A DNA stretch of 64,000 nt from Asterochloris sp. CNOR1 (taxonomy: Eukaryota > Chlorophyta > Trebouxiophyceae > Trebouxiales > Trebouxiaceae), in NCBI GenBank assembly GCA_963969365.1, contig OZ017748.1, forward strand, positions 3,097,001 through 3,161,000. The letters are read 5' to 3'. Both the position numbers and the translations under genes were made by a program. The first letter of the stretch is position 1. Each line of letters opens with the position of its first letter. The notes under the pieces are model-generated. The model had not been told where the DNA came from and made no database searches. It worked only from the letters and a program-made list of their open reading frames with translations. Below are positions 45,311 through 57,041 of this stretch, piece by piece.

Positions 45311-46047
45311 TCAAAGCCCTCCAAAATTGTGCCTGCCAAGGCAGGTGTTGCAGTGCCCACAGCGATGCACTGTGTCCTTGCCAGTGGGCACACAGAAAGG
45401 GATCCAGAAGAACACGGGACAGCCCAGCAGGCAGAGCGCCAGGGCGCTGAACCATGTGCAGCAGCTGCTGACCTGCACAGCCCACGAGCACTGTTAGAGA
45501 CAGACTAGCAGTAGCTCGTGGTGCTCAGCAGCAACCATTCATGACAGGCTCACATGATCCACTCGGGTCAGCGTCTCGCTTCCACAGTAGGGGCACTGCA
45601 CGATGATGGGGTCTGGGCCCAAGCTGTGAGATGCTAACAAAGTGTAGCCTGGCTGGATGACCTCGTGCGGCTGCTGCGGGGCAGGGATTCCCAGGGCAGG
45701 CTGGGCAGGCTCTGCTGCGCCTGGTGGAACACCTGCAGGCAAAACATCATGATGTGAGACCGTCCTGATGGGCGCAACATGGTGCCTTTCAATTCAAGCA
45801 TGTCCTCACTTGCATAGTGTGGCTGGTAATTGGATGGCAGGCTGTAAGCGGTGCCCTCTGGCTTTGCGTCCTGCTGGAGTGGGCTTGAGGTACCACCAGC
45901 ATCAGCATCAGGTGGAGCTGAAGCATACTGCTGCTCCAGGGCAGGGGCAGAGGGCTGATCTGTGTTGGACAGCAGTGGCACGCTTGCATCACCAGAGGGA
46001 CCAGCTTTGGTGTTGTCCAGGAAGGACGTGCGAGCGTGCGGAGCCAT
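45311..46047 (-). CDS. LITAF-domain membrane-associated zinc protein
   Basis: LITAF-like proteins sit on endosomal or lysosomal membranes through a hydrophobic insertion between two CxxC zinc half-sites. Exon 1 (from ATG 46047) is a low-complexity cytosolic head beginning MAPHARTSFLDNTKAGPSGD. The second exon holds Pro/Gln-rich sequence and the first zinc site, IIVQCPYCGSETLTRVDH, ending at a GTGAGC donor. The third exon supplies VSSCCTWFSALALCLLGCPV, FFWIPFCVPTGKDTVHRC and the second site CGHCNTCLGRHNFGGL, with stop at 45311. Both CxxC pairs and the hydrophobic core are intact, and the cytosolic, Pro-rich N-terminus is usual. Its stop is only 65 bp from the stop of the convergent AMSH gene, so the 3' UTRs probably overlap. 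Confidence 0.88.
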
Positions 46048-46401
46048 GACAATCTATTTGGCCTCCCCAGCTACCAAGAAAGCGGAATGGCGCAGGTGGC
46101 CTGGATTTGCAATAAACCTGCACATAGGCTGGCCCTCTGCAGGATCTTTCCGAGGGGGCATGCACCCACAGCTGACCCCATCCCGACGGAGCTGCTTTCT
46201 GTGACTGACACAAGGTGTACAACCTGGCATGCTGCCTGGTCCTCTGCACAGCAGTGAATGACGAGATGATTGCAGCTGACTGCCATGATGGAGCCCCTGC
46301 CAGTGTCACTCTGGCCTGGGTAACGCCTTATGCTGCAATGGCTTCTGCGCAGGTAGCATCTTGACAGGCTTCCCTGGCACCTGAGGGAACAAGGAGGCAC
46401 A
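46048..46401. promoter_or_regulatory. Shared 5' region between divergent LITAF and LIMR genes
   Basis: 354 bp between start codons facing away from each other; candidate bidirectional promoter. No recognised element was found by eye. Confidence 0.35.
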
Positions 46402-49400
46402 ATGGTGTTTGCTGGCTTTAACTGGTTCCTTATCATCGTGTCCGTGGTAAGCACCTGCCAGCATTGGGCTCACATGGCAGTGCAAGTGTTGCTTTACGTC
46501 GCATCCGGAGCACACGTCTGGAGTACCCTCTTGCTGCACCATGCCTCCACTCCAAGGAAGCTCCACCTAGTACCAGTGCTTGCTGCTTCTAGGGCTCGAC
46601 CTGATTTTGTGTTCCTGAGCTCCTAGGGATGCACTGACAAGTCACTTGCAGGGCGGGCAGGCAGAGCGGCTCCGCACATGCGCCCAGCCCACACATCACG
46701 GCTGACCGCTGCGGCTGCAGGTCATTGCAATACTGGCTCTTGGCGTCGGCCTGTACCTGCTCATCATCTACTGCCACCCTGAGGATCGCAATCAGGCCTG
46801 GTTCCCCAAAGCGGTGGTCATATTTGGCATTGCACTGGCCATCTGGACAGTGCTCTTGTTCCCGCTGGATGTGGCTAACAGGAAGGTGTGTCACAGACAA
46901 GGCTTCAGCAAGAACCTGTCTGTGTAGAGGCAAGTGCAATGTCAAGCTGAATGTTCCACTGGCTTTTGCTTGCTTGACACAAATGCAGCTTGAGCCGGTG
47001 CCCCTGCCTGCCCTGATGCCTGCCTGTGCAGAGGGACCTTTATTGTGATGGCCATTGCCAGCTCCTGGTTTTGCCTGCATCGGAGCAGTTCGTCTGCACC
47101 TGGCTGCAGCTGAAGTGTGCACTGTCAGTCGCATTGCCACAGTCTTGCCTGCTTGGCACAATCTAGGCTGCTGCCTGGCCTCTGCAGCATGGAGGCTTGG
47201 GCCTCCCAAGCTGACGGGCCCAGCTTCAAGCTGGGCAGCTTGTCGCTGCTGAGCCATGCCGCTGGCGGCTGCAGGCATGCTCAGCAGAGATACCCTACTC
47301 GTCCTGCAACTTTGCACTGCCCACCACTGCGCTGTGGTACTTCTGCTACATCGCCATCAGTGTCATGGTCTTTGGGCTGTGCCCCTTTGCCATGTTCTAC
47401 TATGAGGGTGACAGCGACATGTGAGTCACAGAGATGTGCCTGCCAAACTGTTGTCCTGTTGGGTGGCAGCAGCTTAGGAGCGGCGTACTGCCTGCTGCAT
47501 GTGAAGTGCTGTGGACTGGCTGTTTTGCAGCTGTCAGGTCAGCTTGGTGGGATTTCGGGACAAAGCTGTTGCCACAGGAGTGAACTGCTCTGCATTGCTG
47601 CCTGTGGCTGCTGCCAGATATTCTGTTGCCCTCCCTGCTCCCCTTATCTCTGCCATTTTCGAGTGTGCCACATACGGGCCTGCATCCCCTTGGCATGCCC
47701 ATGACCAAGCTGTGTAATCTGCAGGTCCTTCATGCAGCGTGTGGTCAGTGCAGTCATGTGGGAGGGGGTGACCCTGTTTGTGGTCGGACTCGTCCTTGGC
47801 ATCTGCTACGGTAAGCGGCAGTGCCCCTTGTGTTGCCCGGCCTCCTGTGTGCCTATATGGGGGAACCCAGCTGGCCAGGGAGCACCACTCTGTGTCCCTC
47901 TGTCGCAGTCCGCTGTGGTGCCTGCTGATGGGGCCACCCACCTGGAGAGCAGCTCACCTGAGACGCACAGTGTGATCCCGCTGCACTGTGCGGGCAGGCT
48001 GTCGGACAGCTGCTGGGCACCTCCACACACCTCAGATGCAGCCACTCCACTGCCACCAGCGCCACATCATCACTGCCTGCCCAGGGAGCAGTGTGTCCAT
48101 GGGCTTGCTTGCGCAGCCTGCAGCTCACCATCCCAGGACTGACAGCGCCATGCAGCAGTACCTTCAGGGTCCAGCGACCTGCAAGGCAGGCAAACCCAGT
48201 GCCTTCCTGCTGGTGCATGCAGAAGGGGTTACACAGGTCTACGTCACACACACTTGTGACAGCAGCATGCGGCTGCAGCTGGGGCCTCCAACCGTACTGA
48301 TGATTGGCATTGTGCATGAGCGGAATGCTGACAAGGCTGCAGGCATGTCCCTGGGGTGCAGCACTCCGTGCACCTCAACAGTTTGAATGTACTGGGCAGG
48401 CGGGCAACAGCTAGCCTGCCTCCTGTCTGCTGCAGACGTCCAGAATGGGAGGCCCAGTGACGAGGCCAGCCTATCAGCAGCAGCCCTGCTGCCGTTGTGC
48501 ACTCAGCATGTTATGGCATAAGCAATTCGGAAACCACCAAGAAAGACTTGAAGTTGTCTTTGAACCTCTGTCTGCCTGCTGCAGACGATTGGCCGTGGGG
48601 AGTATGCAGTCAAGTGGCCATTGCTATCACTGTCATGTGCGACAACAGCGCTGATCATCACTTACTGCCTGCATGTTCACAGGCCGGGCCTGCAGGGCTG
48701 TATGTAGTGTGGGGCTAGCCTCTCAGCGGCAACAAACCTTCCTTGTGCCTGCTGACCTGTGGAGAGTTCATTGGTGGATCCATTGATCAACAGCATCTGG
48801 CTCATTTGGCAAATGCCTGCCTGCTGCAGGCATCTGGGGTTATGTGGAGTATCCAGTCATGGGGCTGGCCTCAGGCCTGGCGCCCCTGACCTACATTGAC
48901 AACAGCACCAGCACGCCACTGAACTACTGCATACGTGTGTTGTCAGATGGTGGGCTGGAACCTGTCTTCACTGGCCGCAATGTGAGTTGGGGGTAGCCAG
49001 TTGCAAGGGTGATGCTGAGTGTACAGTCAGGTAGGGTGCTTGCCCCAGATATCCAATAGCTACGTGAGTGGCTGTCCAGGACTGCAGCAAGGAGTTTGAC
49101 CAGCATGCTGCTGTGATACTGTGGTCAGCCAATGTCATCACAACTGCCTCGTCAGCTAGCAGCAGGCTGTGCATGTTTGGATGTCAAGCAACCACTTGAA
49201 CATCCCCTGCAAGCCTTGTGGTGGTTCTGCACCTCACAACCAGCCATGTGCGCCCTGCTGTCTTGACAAACAATACCGCACACAACATGGACCAGGCCCC
49301 GCACAGTATCCTGCAATGTGTGCTGTTGCTGCACCTGCTGTCCCCTGCCTTTGAGCTCATCTTAAGCTCTAGTTGTTGGCACCAACTAGTTGCACCAATC

Positions 49401-52400
49401 GGCCTGCAGTCTGAATCCACCAATGGCAAGCGACAACAAACCTTTGGACCACCCTCACACTTGCCTGTCCTGCATGAACAGGAGATACTCACAGCCCTTG
49501 GTTCCACCTGCAGTGCAACAAACACAACAGCAGGCTCTCACTTCATGGTGTGCAACACGCCCTGTGTAACCTGACCTGCCGCAGCGGCAGACTCGCAGCT
49601 TGAATTCCAAGTCCAAACATGCCACGCACCTCCCTGCAGTGCGACCCAACCGATGGCAAGCTGCTCTGGACCTCTCTCACACCGCATGCCCTGCATGAGC
49701 AGGCTGATGAAGCAGCAGCAGGCTCGTGTCATGAGAAAAGTGCCCTTTCTCAGACATCCCCTGCACCCCTCTGCAGTGCGATGCCATCAACGGCAAGCTT
49801 GCCACTGAAGTCTGGACCATCCGCGTCTCCTTCTTTGTCTACGTGATTGCCCTGGTGACCACTGCGGGGTGGCTGCTGTTCATGATATTTGCTGGCATCG
49901 GCCTTGTGGCCCTGCCTCTGGACCTCATCCGCGAGTTCCTGGGCAGGCCACGCTCCACCATCTCCAAGACGGAGTACCTGGCCAAGGCCAAGGGGCTCGG
50001 CCAGCGCGCCAAAAACATCATGGTGAGCTCTGCCTGGAACCTGCATATGATACATACAACAAACTGCTGCTGCATGTGTGTGCTGGGCAGGCTGCAGTCC
50101 ACCCTGCTCAGTAGTGATATGGCTGGGGCCGAAGGGGTGGGGCAAGGCGCCAAGGGCATCATTGTTCCCTGCTGCCTTACTGAAAGCTTTATGTACAGGT
50201 GGGAGTCTAGATTCTGGCAGTTGGTGGGCTGTTAAGACAGGCTGGTGGTCCTCCTGCATCTCATGACAGGGTGCCTAATTGATGCTGGGGTGCTGGGCCC
50301 GCATGCTACCATGCCACAAGGAGGCTGGCTGCAGTGGGGTGCACAAGCACTGCTCAACAATCGTGTTCCTGGCAATATCTGAGCATGTGAGGAGGGCCCG
50401 TCCCACACAACCATCTTGACAACAAGGAAAGATGCAAAGGTGGAAGTAGTTTGTGGTGAGTTTTGCCTGGACTGTGCTGCACAGGCAGTTGCCAACTTTG
50501 CTGACAGACGAGCTGCATAGCGCTGAAAGTCCAGAAGTCAGCCCATGCAGCCTTCATGGGAAGCAGGAGGTGCCTGTCAAGCTGTGCCAGCTGGAGGCTG
50601 ACTGGCACGCAGCCGGACCCGGCAAGCCTGAGCACTATGCCTGCAGCACTTAACTGCCAACCTGGGCAAGCAGGGTTGCAGGCCCAAGGGTAGCCCGCCT
50701 TGTGCCACTCTGTAGCCCACAACCTGTGCGACCTGGCGTGCAGCATTGGGCAGCCAAGCTGCCACCCGGTGCCCTACAGCTGCTCTGCTTAGAGGCCCAT
50801 CACATTCAGTATGTTCCTGCCCTGCATGGCTGCAAGAGCACAATGCTAGAGTAATTAAGCAACGTGCATGTGGCATGTTGGGCGCCCTGCCCAATCGCCC
50901 TGCAAGTCTGCTGCCTGCCTGCCCTGCCCTGCTCTGCAGGACTCAGCACCCGAGCTGCTTGTGCAGGACAGCTGCTACCCTGGCCGGCAGCTCAGCTCCC
51001 ATGCTGTGGTCATGGTTTGCCTGCCTGCAGGAGTGGGAGGCCAAGCTGCGCATGCCTGAGCCTCCTGGCAGCACCTGGCTTATGCTGGGTCTGCCCAGTC
51101 CTCAGACTCATGCAGCACCTGCGCACCTGCAGGACTCTGCTGCCAAGCTGCGCAAGCAGGACCGCGAGGGCGGCAAGAACCGCTCCTGGCGGCGGGAGTA
51201 CCGTCTGCTCGCGCAGCAGGTGGTGGCCCTGGAGGAGGATGAGAAGGCGCTGGAGGTGGTCTACCCCCAGGTGCACTCTTGGACCTACCACTCTTGCACC
51301 ATGACCATATGCAGTCACTGTACGGGGACGTGCAGTCCTCTCTTGGGGAGCCTCAGGAGTGAGTGTGGACGGCCTAGGCTCTCCTCTGTCAACTTATCAG
51401 CTGCTGCAGCAGGTTGCCTGCCCTCAGCTTTGTTGCTCCTTAGGAGGACAGTCAAATGGACCCCATGAGGTGGTGGGCATGTGTGGGGCCGCCCTGCGTG
51501 TGGAAGCTTGTCTAGCTGTGCAGCCGCCCATGTGTCAGGCCGTCTACAGCCGTGGCTGCTGAATACAGCAGTAGACAATGGTGTCAGCTGTGCCTTCAGA
51601 TCATGTGCAGGGCAGCCTATTTCAGTTGTGGGGGCTGTCATGCCAGCATATGACACAGCCTTACAGCCAGGGCCACTTATGCAGTCACGCGGCAGTGGCA
51701 GCCCATGCAGCAGCACATGGCAACAAGCTTTGATGGTGACCAGAGACACGCAGCATCACGTAGCTGCCTGCCCTTGTGTCACAACTGGTCAACCGGTGCA
51801 TCATTGACTCCATTGCTGGCTGCAGGGCACAGATCCAGATTACGCCTGGGCCGTCTTTGTCATTATGTCCTATGTCAAGTTCATCATAGGTACGCCTCTA
51901 TGTCCTGCAAAGACACTGCCTCGCCTCCTTGCCTCAGGCTTTGCAGGCAAGTCTTTACAGAGTTGTGACTCTTTCCTGCAGCCGGTGCATGCAGCCCTGT
52001 TGTGGACGAGTGCTGCGTTAGCAACAGCTTCTTGCAGCCCCCATTCTGACCTCTGCATCGTTTGAATGCTGATGCAAATGATGGGTAATCTCTTGCAGGC
52101 CTGCTGGGGGTAGGCCTGTCGCTTTGCTGGATGCTGCAAGTGGTGCTGTACCTCTTTGTGTACCCACCAGTCACGCCCTTCCTCAACGTCCTGTTCATCA
52201 AGCTGGACAACGTCTTCCCCCTATTTGGCGTCATTGCCTTTGCGCTGTTCTGCTTCTGGCTGCTGGGTGAGTCAATGCTTGCAATTAGGGATCTGCTCCG
52301 TCTTGTGTGGCTGCTTGTTTTGGTGCAGGGTGCGCTGCACTGGTGACTGCTGTCTGGCGCCATTGCCTCTGGCCTGCGTCCTGCTAGGTGAGCCGGTCTC

Positions 52401-53196
52401 TTGGTTGTGACTGCTGGGTGAGGCCTTGGTTGGTTGTACTGCGGCTGCTGTTTGGCGTCACTGCCAGCGGCCAGCTCTCCTTCGGGTGTGACATCCCCAT
52501 GTCTGGCCTCATACTATATTGTGCTGTTTGTGTTCAGGTGAGCCACTGCCAGAGGAGCCTCCCCTGCTGCACCTTCCCTGCATGCTTTGGAACTGCAGGC
52601 TGCGAACAGCATGTTGCAGCCCCTCGGCCCACAGACTGAACCTGGCAGCGCACTGACAGGCACATGCCCCTGTTCCTGCAGCCTGCACCATCAAGGGGTG
52701 TACCAAGTTTGGCCTGAACTTCCTCATCTTCACAGTTCACCCCATGAAGTATGGGGCCACCCTGATGAGCAGCTTCCTCTTCAATGTTGCCCTGGTGCTG
52801 CTGTCCTGCACGGCTGCCATTCAGTTCTGTGCCCAGGCCTTCTCGCAATACGCCAACGAGACTGCAATCGCATCCATCTTTGGGGGCCAGGTGGGCATCT
52901 GCACACCACCATCACCTCCAGCGATGATTACCTTTGGCAGTTGGTTGTGCCAGGTCCTGGCTGCAAAGTATGTGCAGTCTGAGGCCTTGTGAGACTGTGC
53001 TAGGCCCATGTGCTTCACTGAGCATCACGTCTGCCTGCAGATCCTCTACCTGAAGGGGCTGAAGTACCTTTACAGGTTGCATGTGTTCCTGTACTCCATG
53101 TTTGCCTTCATCGGGCTGGCAGCGCTATACCTCAGTGTTCGTGGCCCCCAGAAGTGGAAGAGGTACAACATTGAAGATGTGTATGCCAACACCTGA
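46402..53196 (+). CDS. LIMR-family (LMBR1-like) multi-pass membrane protein
   Basis: A multi-span membrane protein of the LMBR1/LIMR family, close to plant LIMR proteins such as At5g01460; the animal relative LMBD1 acts in lysosomal cobalamin export, but the plant role is not settled. Exon 1 (46402-46446) is MVFAGFNWFLIIVSV, followed by VIAILALGVGLYLLIIYCHP and DRNQAWFPKAVVIFGIALAI. Then come CNFALPTTALWYFCYIAISV with FAMFYYEGDSDM, SFMQRVVSAVMWEGVTLFVV, GIWGYVEYPVMGLASGLAPL (exon from 48830), IRVSFFVYVIALVTTAGWLL (from 49777) with the cytosolic RPRSTISKTEYLAKAKGLGQ, and KNRSWRREYRLLAQQVVALE with ALEVVYPQ. Late spans are VTPFLNVLFIKLDNVFPLFG, VHPMKYGATLMSSFLFNVAL and LKGLKYLYRLHVFLYSMFAF, ending EDVYANT at 53196. 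About nine spans; some short exons are approximate. Several introns carry copies of neighbouring exon starts. Confidence 0.9.
48430..48870. repeat. Repeated copies of the LIMR exon that starts at 48830
   Basis: The real acceptor and exon start (tgcctgctgcag ending 48829, then Gly-Ile-Trp-Gly-Tyr-Val codons) is echoed at 48573-48620 (tgcctgctgcag then similar bases including ggggagtatgcagtcaagtgg), 245 bp upstream. A second partial copy near 48682-48724 has gtatgtagtgtggggctagc. A possible third is near 48432-48470. Confidence 0.65.
49401..49800. repeat. Repeated copies of the LIMR exon that starts at 49777
   Basis: The real exon begins at 49777 (ctgcag then tgcgatgccatcaacggcaag). Copies begin at 49640 (ctgcag, tgcgacccaaccgatggcaag) and 49410 (ctgcag, tctgaatccaccaatggcaag). 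The bases after the two copies also match (ctcacacc...cctgcatgagcagg against ctcacact...cctgcatgaacagg). A possible fourth start is near 49514 (ctgcagtgcaacaaacac). Confidence 0.8.
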
Positions 53197-53479
53197 ACTT
53201 CTGAGTGTGCATCAGCAGTCTTGAAGCAGAAACATTCAGCAGGCACGACCACACATTGTACCAAATTGAAGGTGGCTGTCCCATATGTGAGCAGGGGGGC
53301 AATGGCCTGTGTCACTATATTGGCTTCTGAGAAACAAATAGACAGCCTTCACAGTTGCCTGGCAGCAAGGGGCCAGTGTCCAGCAAGCAAGATCACCCAG
53401 CGAGTCTTGAATCTGGGTGACGGATCTGCCATCCATGGTCAAGGCTTGATTGGGTCAACTCAAAACCAGTTCAGCTACC
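53197..53479. other. Intergenic spacer between LIMR and DUF3598-like genes
   Basis: Same-strand gap of about 280 bp with no coding signal; it should hold the LIMR 3' end and the next promoter. Confidence 0.4.
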
Positions 53480-55930
53480 ATGCAAAGCAGTTGCCATGCA
53501 CAGATGCAATGCGGTGCTGCGATCAAGCCATATGTTCACCCTGGCCGGTCATCAGCTTCGGCCATCTCACACACATTATCACGACGACAGGCTGCCCCAC
53601 GTGCAGCTGTTACAATGTGCATACGTGCAGCTGCTGTTGCTGACTCTCCGGCAGAGACCAGTGCCAAGAGCAGCAGGCTGGGCAGTGAGCTTTGGCAATC
53701 CTTCAGCAAGAAATGCTCTGGCGAGTGGGAGGCAAGTGCACCCTGCCAATGTGCTTTGTATGTGAAGCAACTTTGGTGCCAGGCATCACCACACATGTGC
53801 AGGGCGTGACAGCGTCATTCTCCGGCACAGGCGAGGCTCAGGAGCTGCCCGCTCAGGTGGGAAGGCTGCTCAGCACACACCCGCTGCAGGTCTGCAGGGA
53901 CTTGGCCTTGAAGCCTGCACAACCCATCTTCAATGCAGTGGGGTGTTCGTACAGATCTTTGAACGCAGCACAGCAATGCAGAACTGCGTCAAACAGTGCC
54001 TTTGCATTGGGGCTCACTCAGCACCTCACAGGCCTGCAGGCTGTGCCCAACAGCAGCCTAGCCCAGCAACATTCGCTGCTGCTGTGCCTCTTCTGCAGTA
54101 CGTGCCCCAAGAGTTCCGGAACTGGGAAGTCCGCCTGGTGGACTGGCAGACGCAGTGCTCCATGCTGGCCACAGATGAAGGGCTCACCTACAGCCTCAAG
54201 CGCCTCATGCCCACAGTGGGCTGCGAGGCGGATGCTCAGGTGCATGTGACTGAGATGCCTCTCTGCGGTAGCTGCCCTGCCCTGTGTGTTGTGCTAAGCA
54301 TGCATGCTGCCGCCGTCTGCCACCCCTCCCGCAGACACAGGCTGCAGCGTCTTGACCCTGAGTTCTTGCAGACAGCATCTGTGTCTGTGCAATGTCGACC
54401 AAGCCTCGGCTGGAACACTGGCAGGTGGACTCATTTAGCATTGCCCAGCCGTCCTGGACTGCACAAAGCCCTGCAACAGGCATCTTGCTGCAACCCCCAC
54501 CCCTCATGTCCACCCTTAACCCCCTGTCTGCAAGTCGTCAAGCAGCACCCTGACCGAGTCAGACTGTGTCCGCAATGCTGGGTATGCACCAAGCCTTCCA
54601 CGGGTGATCCTCCGCGCTCACTCACCGCTGCTGTGCCTGCAGGCATTCACTGAGGACTCACGGACGGCCCTGAGGTCAATGCAGCACCCCGACGAGGACA
54701 AGACGGTGCTGGCCTGCGGGTGCTACAGTGCAGGACCCCGCAACCTGGGGGCGGCTGGCGACCAGGCCCGCTTTGAGCACTGCCTCATGATCAACGACGG
54801 CGAGCGCGTGCGCATTGTGCAGGAGCTGAAGCAGGATCGGGGCGCCTGGAAGGCGTCCACTGTAGAGGTCAGCTGCCTGCAGGCAGTGCAAGTGGATGCA
54901 GGACACCTTGAGGAAGGGGAGTGGGCTTTCAGCCCTGGTGGGCCCCGAGTACCAGTGACCACTGGCCTCTGGCATGATGGCATCGCATGCCTGCTGGCAG
55001 ATCTGAGACTCCATGTCTGCAAGGGCACAGAGCACCTGCAGTGGAGCATGCAACACAGCAGGGCATGCTTGTCCTCATCTGCATGGACAGCTTTGCACAC
55101 CTGCTCACCCTGCAGATGCACATACGTGTGTCAGTGCATCCTGATGGCATGAGTGAAACGCTGCCCAAGGGAATGGCTGCCCGGCCTGTCTGTCTATGTA
55201 GCTAACCAAAGACACTGCAGCAGACTTGTCCTGCAGGTCCTCAACACAAGACATGCTGGTCCTAAGAGCTGACGTTAATGCATCCTTTTGACCTGCAGGT
55301 GCACCATGAGAAGTACGAGGAGCCCTACACTGGCCGCAATGAGCTGAGTGGGTGCGGTGGTGGCATGAGCAACTTCGGGGCCAAGCCGGCTCTTGAGCAG
55401 GACCAGCTGAGTGGCAGCTGGACACTTAGTTCTGGACGCAGCTACAAGGTTCACAGCGACGAGAGAATAGTGGCAGAGGCTTCACTTCCTGACAGGCAAG
55501 ACATGAATTGTGATGGTCGAGACGTGGGCCAGATGCCGTGGCACCCGCCTCACTCCCTGCTGCAGTGCTGCTTGCGTAGCAGGTGTTGTAGTGTTCTGAT
55601 CTGGTGGAGCCCAACCTGCATCTTGAACTACAGCAGCTGCAGTTGGGGTCAGAAGACTGCCTGACGCTTCTGCAGCTGCTACATAGGTTGCTGCTGATGA
55701 TGATGACTGAGTATGGGCTGATTTTTCGTTGCAGGCTGTCGCGGTCGAGCGTGGGTGGCCAGGTGCTGCTCCCACTGAACACTTACAGCGTGGTGCAAGC
55801 AGATGATGCTGGCTCACTTTTGCTGGAGGCAGGAGCCCTCAAGGCAGATGGCACCAGGGCAGTCAGCACCAGGTACTTCCAAGATGGAAAGTGCCAACAT
55901 ATTGCCGTCGGCATTGAGCAGCGCAGTTGA
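53480..55930 (+). CDS. Plastid-targeted protein, DUF3598-like
   Basis: The N-terminus (MQSSCHAQMQCGAAIKPYVH, then ASAISHTLSRRQAAPRAAV) is rich in Ser, Ala and Arg and lacks acidic residues, like a chloroplast transit peptide. The mature part has SELWQSFSKKCSGEWEGVTA, YVPQEFRNWEVRLVDWQTQC (exon about 54099-54240), KRLMPTVGCEADAQAF, EDKTVLACGCYSAGPRNLG with RFEHCLMINDGERVRIVQEL (about 54650-54870), VHHEKYEEPYTGRNELSGCG (55299-55490) and a last exon LSRSSVGGQVLLPLNTYSVV, ending AVGIEQRS at 55930. The GEW(D/E)GVTA, VP-EFREWEV and LPTVGCEADA pattern is what I recall for the plant/cyanobacterial DUF3598 group, thought to be lipocalin-like. No biochemical role can be given. Six or so exons. Confidence 0.7.
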
Positions 55931-56198
55931 CATCAACTGAGTGCTATAAACACCTTGACTCCCCTACCTGTGCCATTGAGATACTGCAGTCATTAGTGAT
56001 GAGTGGCCCACTAATCGAGCCTGAGTTGGGCCAGAACAGTGCTTATTCCCATTTACTTGAGTTTCGCCAAAGTTGCTGTGTTAAACATGTGGCCAATGCC
56101 TGGCGTGGCAGATGAGTGGCAAGTCTGCATGATTTTGCTCTTTGTGCCAGATTTGCATGGCTCAGCACATCATCCTGCTGTCAGAGCTGTCAGAATCA
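55931..56198. other. Convergent spacer, no gene seen
   Basis: Gap between two facing stop codons; it should hold the 3' UTRs of the DUF3598-like gene and the Psb27-like gene. Confidence 0.4.
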
Positions 56199-57041
56199 TT
56201 ATTCAGGCTTTAGCGGCAGGGCACCTTCGGCAGCCTTTAGGTGGCTGAGCAACTCCTGACCCGTCTCTGATGTCATGCGTTTCCGCGCCCCATTCTTCTG
56301 GTAGAAGGCCCCAAGCTGCTGGATAGCATCTGCACAACAACTTGACACTGAGCAGCAACCTTGCCATCCCTTAAGGCGACCTCAGCCTGAGTGGCCTTTT
56401 GGCGTGCTTGCCTGTGATCTCTCTGTGGGAATCAGAGCCCCTGACAGCCACATCATCACGCCACTTGCCCACCCAGTCCTTAACAAAGCCCTGTGCAGGG
56501 TTGGCCCTGCGCCGCACCTAGAGCCAGAGGAAAACGCTGAAGACCTTGGACCTGTCAAGTTATGGACTGTGTGGCTGCCTCAGGCCGACTGAGGTGTAAT
56601 GCTTCTGCAGCTGCCTGAGGCTGTGAAGGCAGTGAGCGCACCTCCTTTTCAGGAGCGCCATCCATGTCTGCCTGCAAAGCATCCTGTAGAGCGCCGATCA
56701 GCTTGCGGGACGTATCCTCATAGCCTACACACACTGGGCAAGCCACCATGAGCAGCAGTGGATGTGCAGCAGGGATTCAAGCATGCTGCTGCTGGGGCAG
56801 CGTCACCTCGTGGCAGCTGCCGGGGCCCCTCTGTTGGAAAGAAGGTGCTGCTGGCCGCAGCAGCGCCTTGGCCATGGACTCCCCACAAGACAGAGAGCAG
56901 CGCACCGGTCTGCCATGTCAGAAACTGACGCCTGCCACAGCATGCAGGGCTGGGCCTGGCTGCATGCTGCCTTCTTGCATCAGAAGCTGAGGCCCCTGTA
57001 GGCACAACTAGGTTGCAGTGATGCAACCTTGCTGAGATCAT
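56199..57041 (-). CDS. PSB27: Psb27-like thylakoid lumen protein with twin-arginine signal
   Basis: Psb27 binds CP43 on the lumen side and aids photosystem II assembly and repair. Four exons (56807-57041, 56642-56724, 56412-56490, 56199-56329) total 528 nt, giving 175 residues. The N-terminus MISARLHHCNLVVPTGASAS is transit-peptide-like. A twin-arginine signal follows at residues 37-62: RRQFLTWQTGALLSVLWGVH, then GQGAAAA. The mature part of about 113 residues is GYEDTSRKLIGALQDALQAD, FVKDWVGKWRDDVAVRGSDS, AIQQLGAFYQKNGARKRMTS and ELLSHLKAAEGALPLKPE. Length, four-helix pattern, the Y-DT start and the W..(K/R)(Y/W)R core fit Psb27; sequence identity looks low. The third intron needs a GC donor (56411-56410). 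Promoter shared with the divergent ankyrin gene. Confidence 0.75.
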
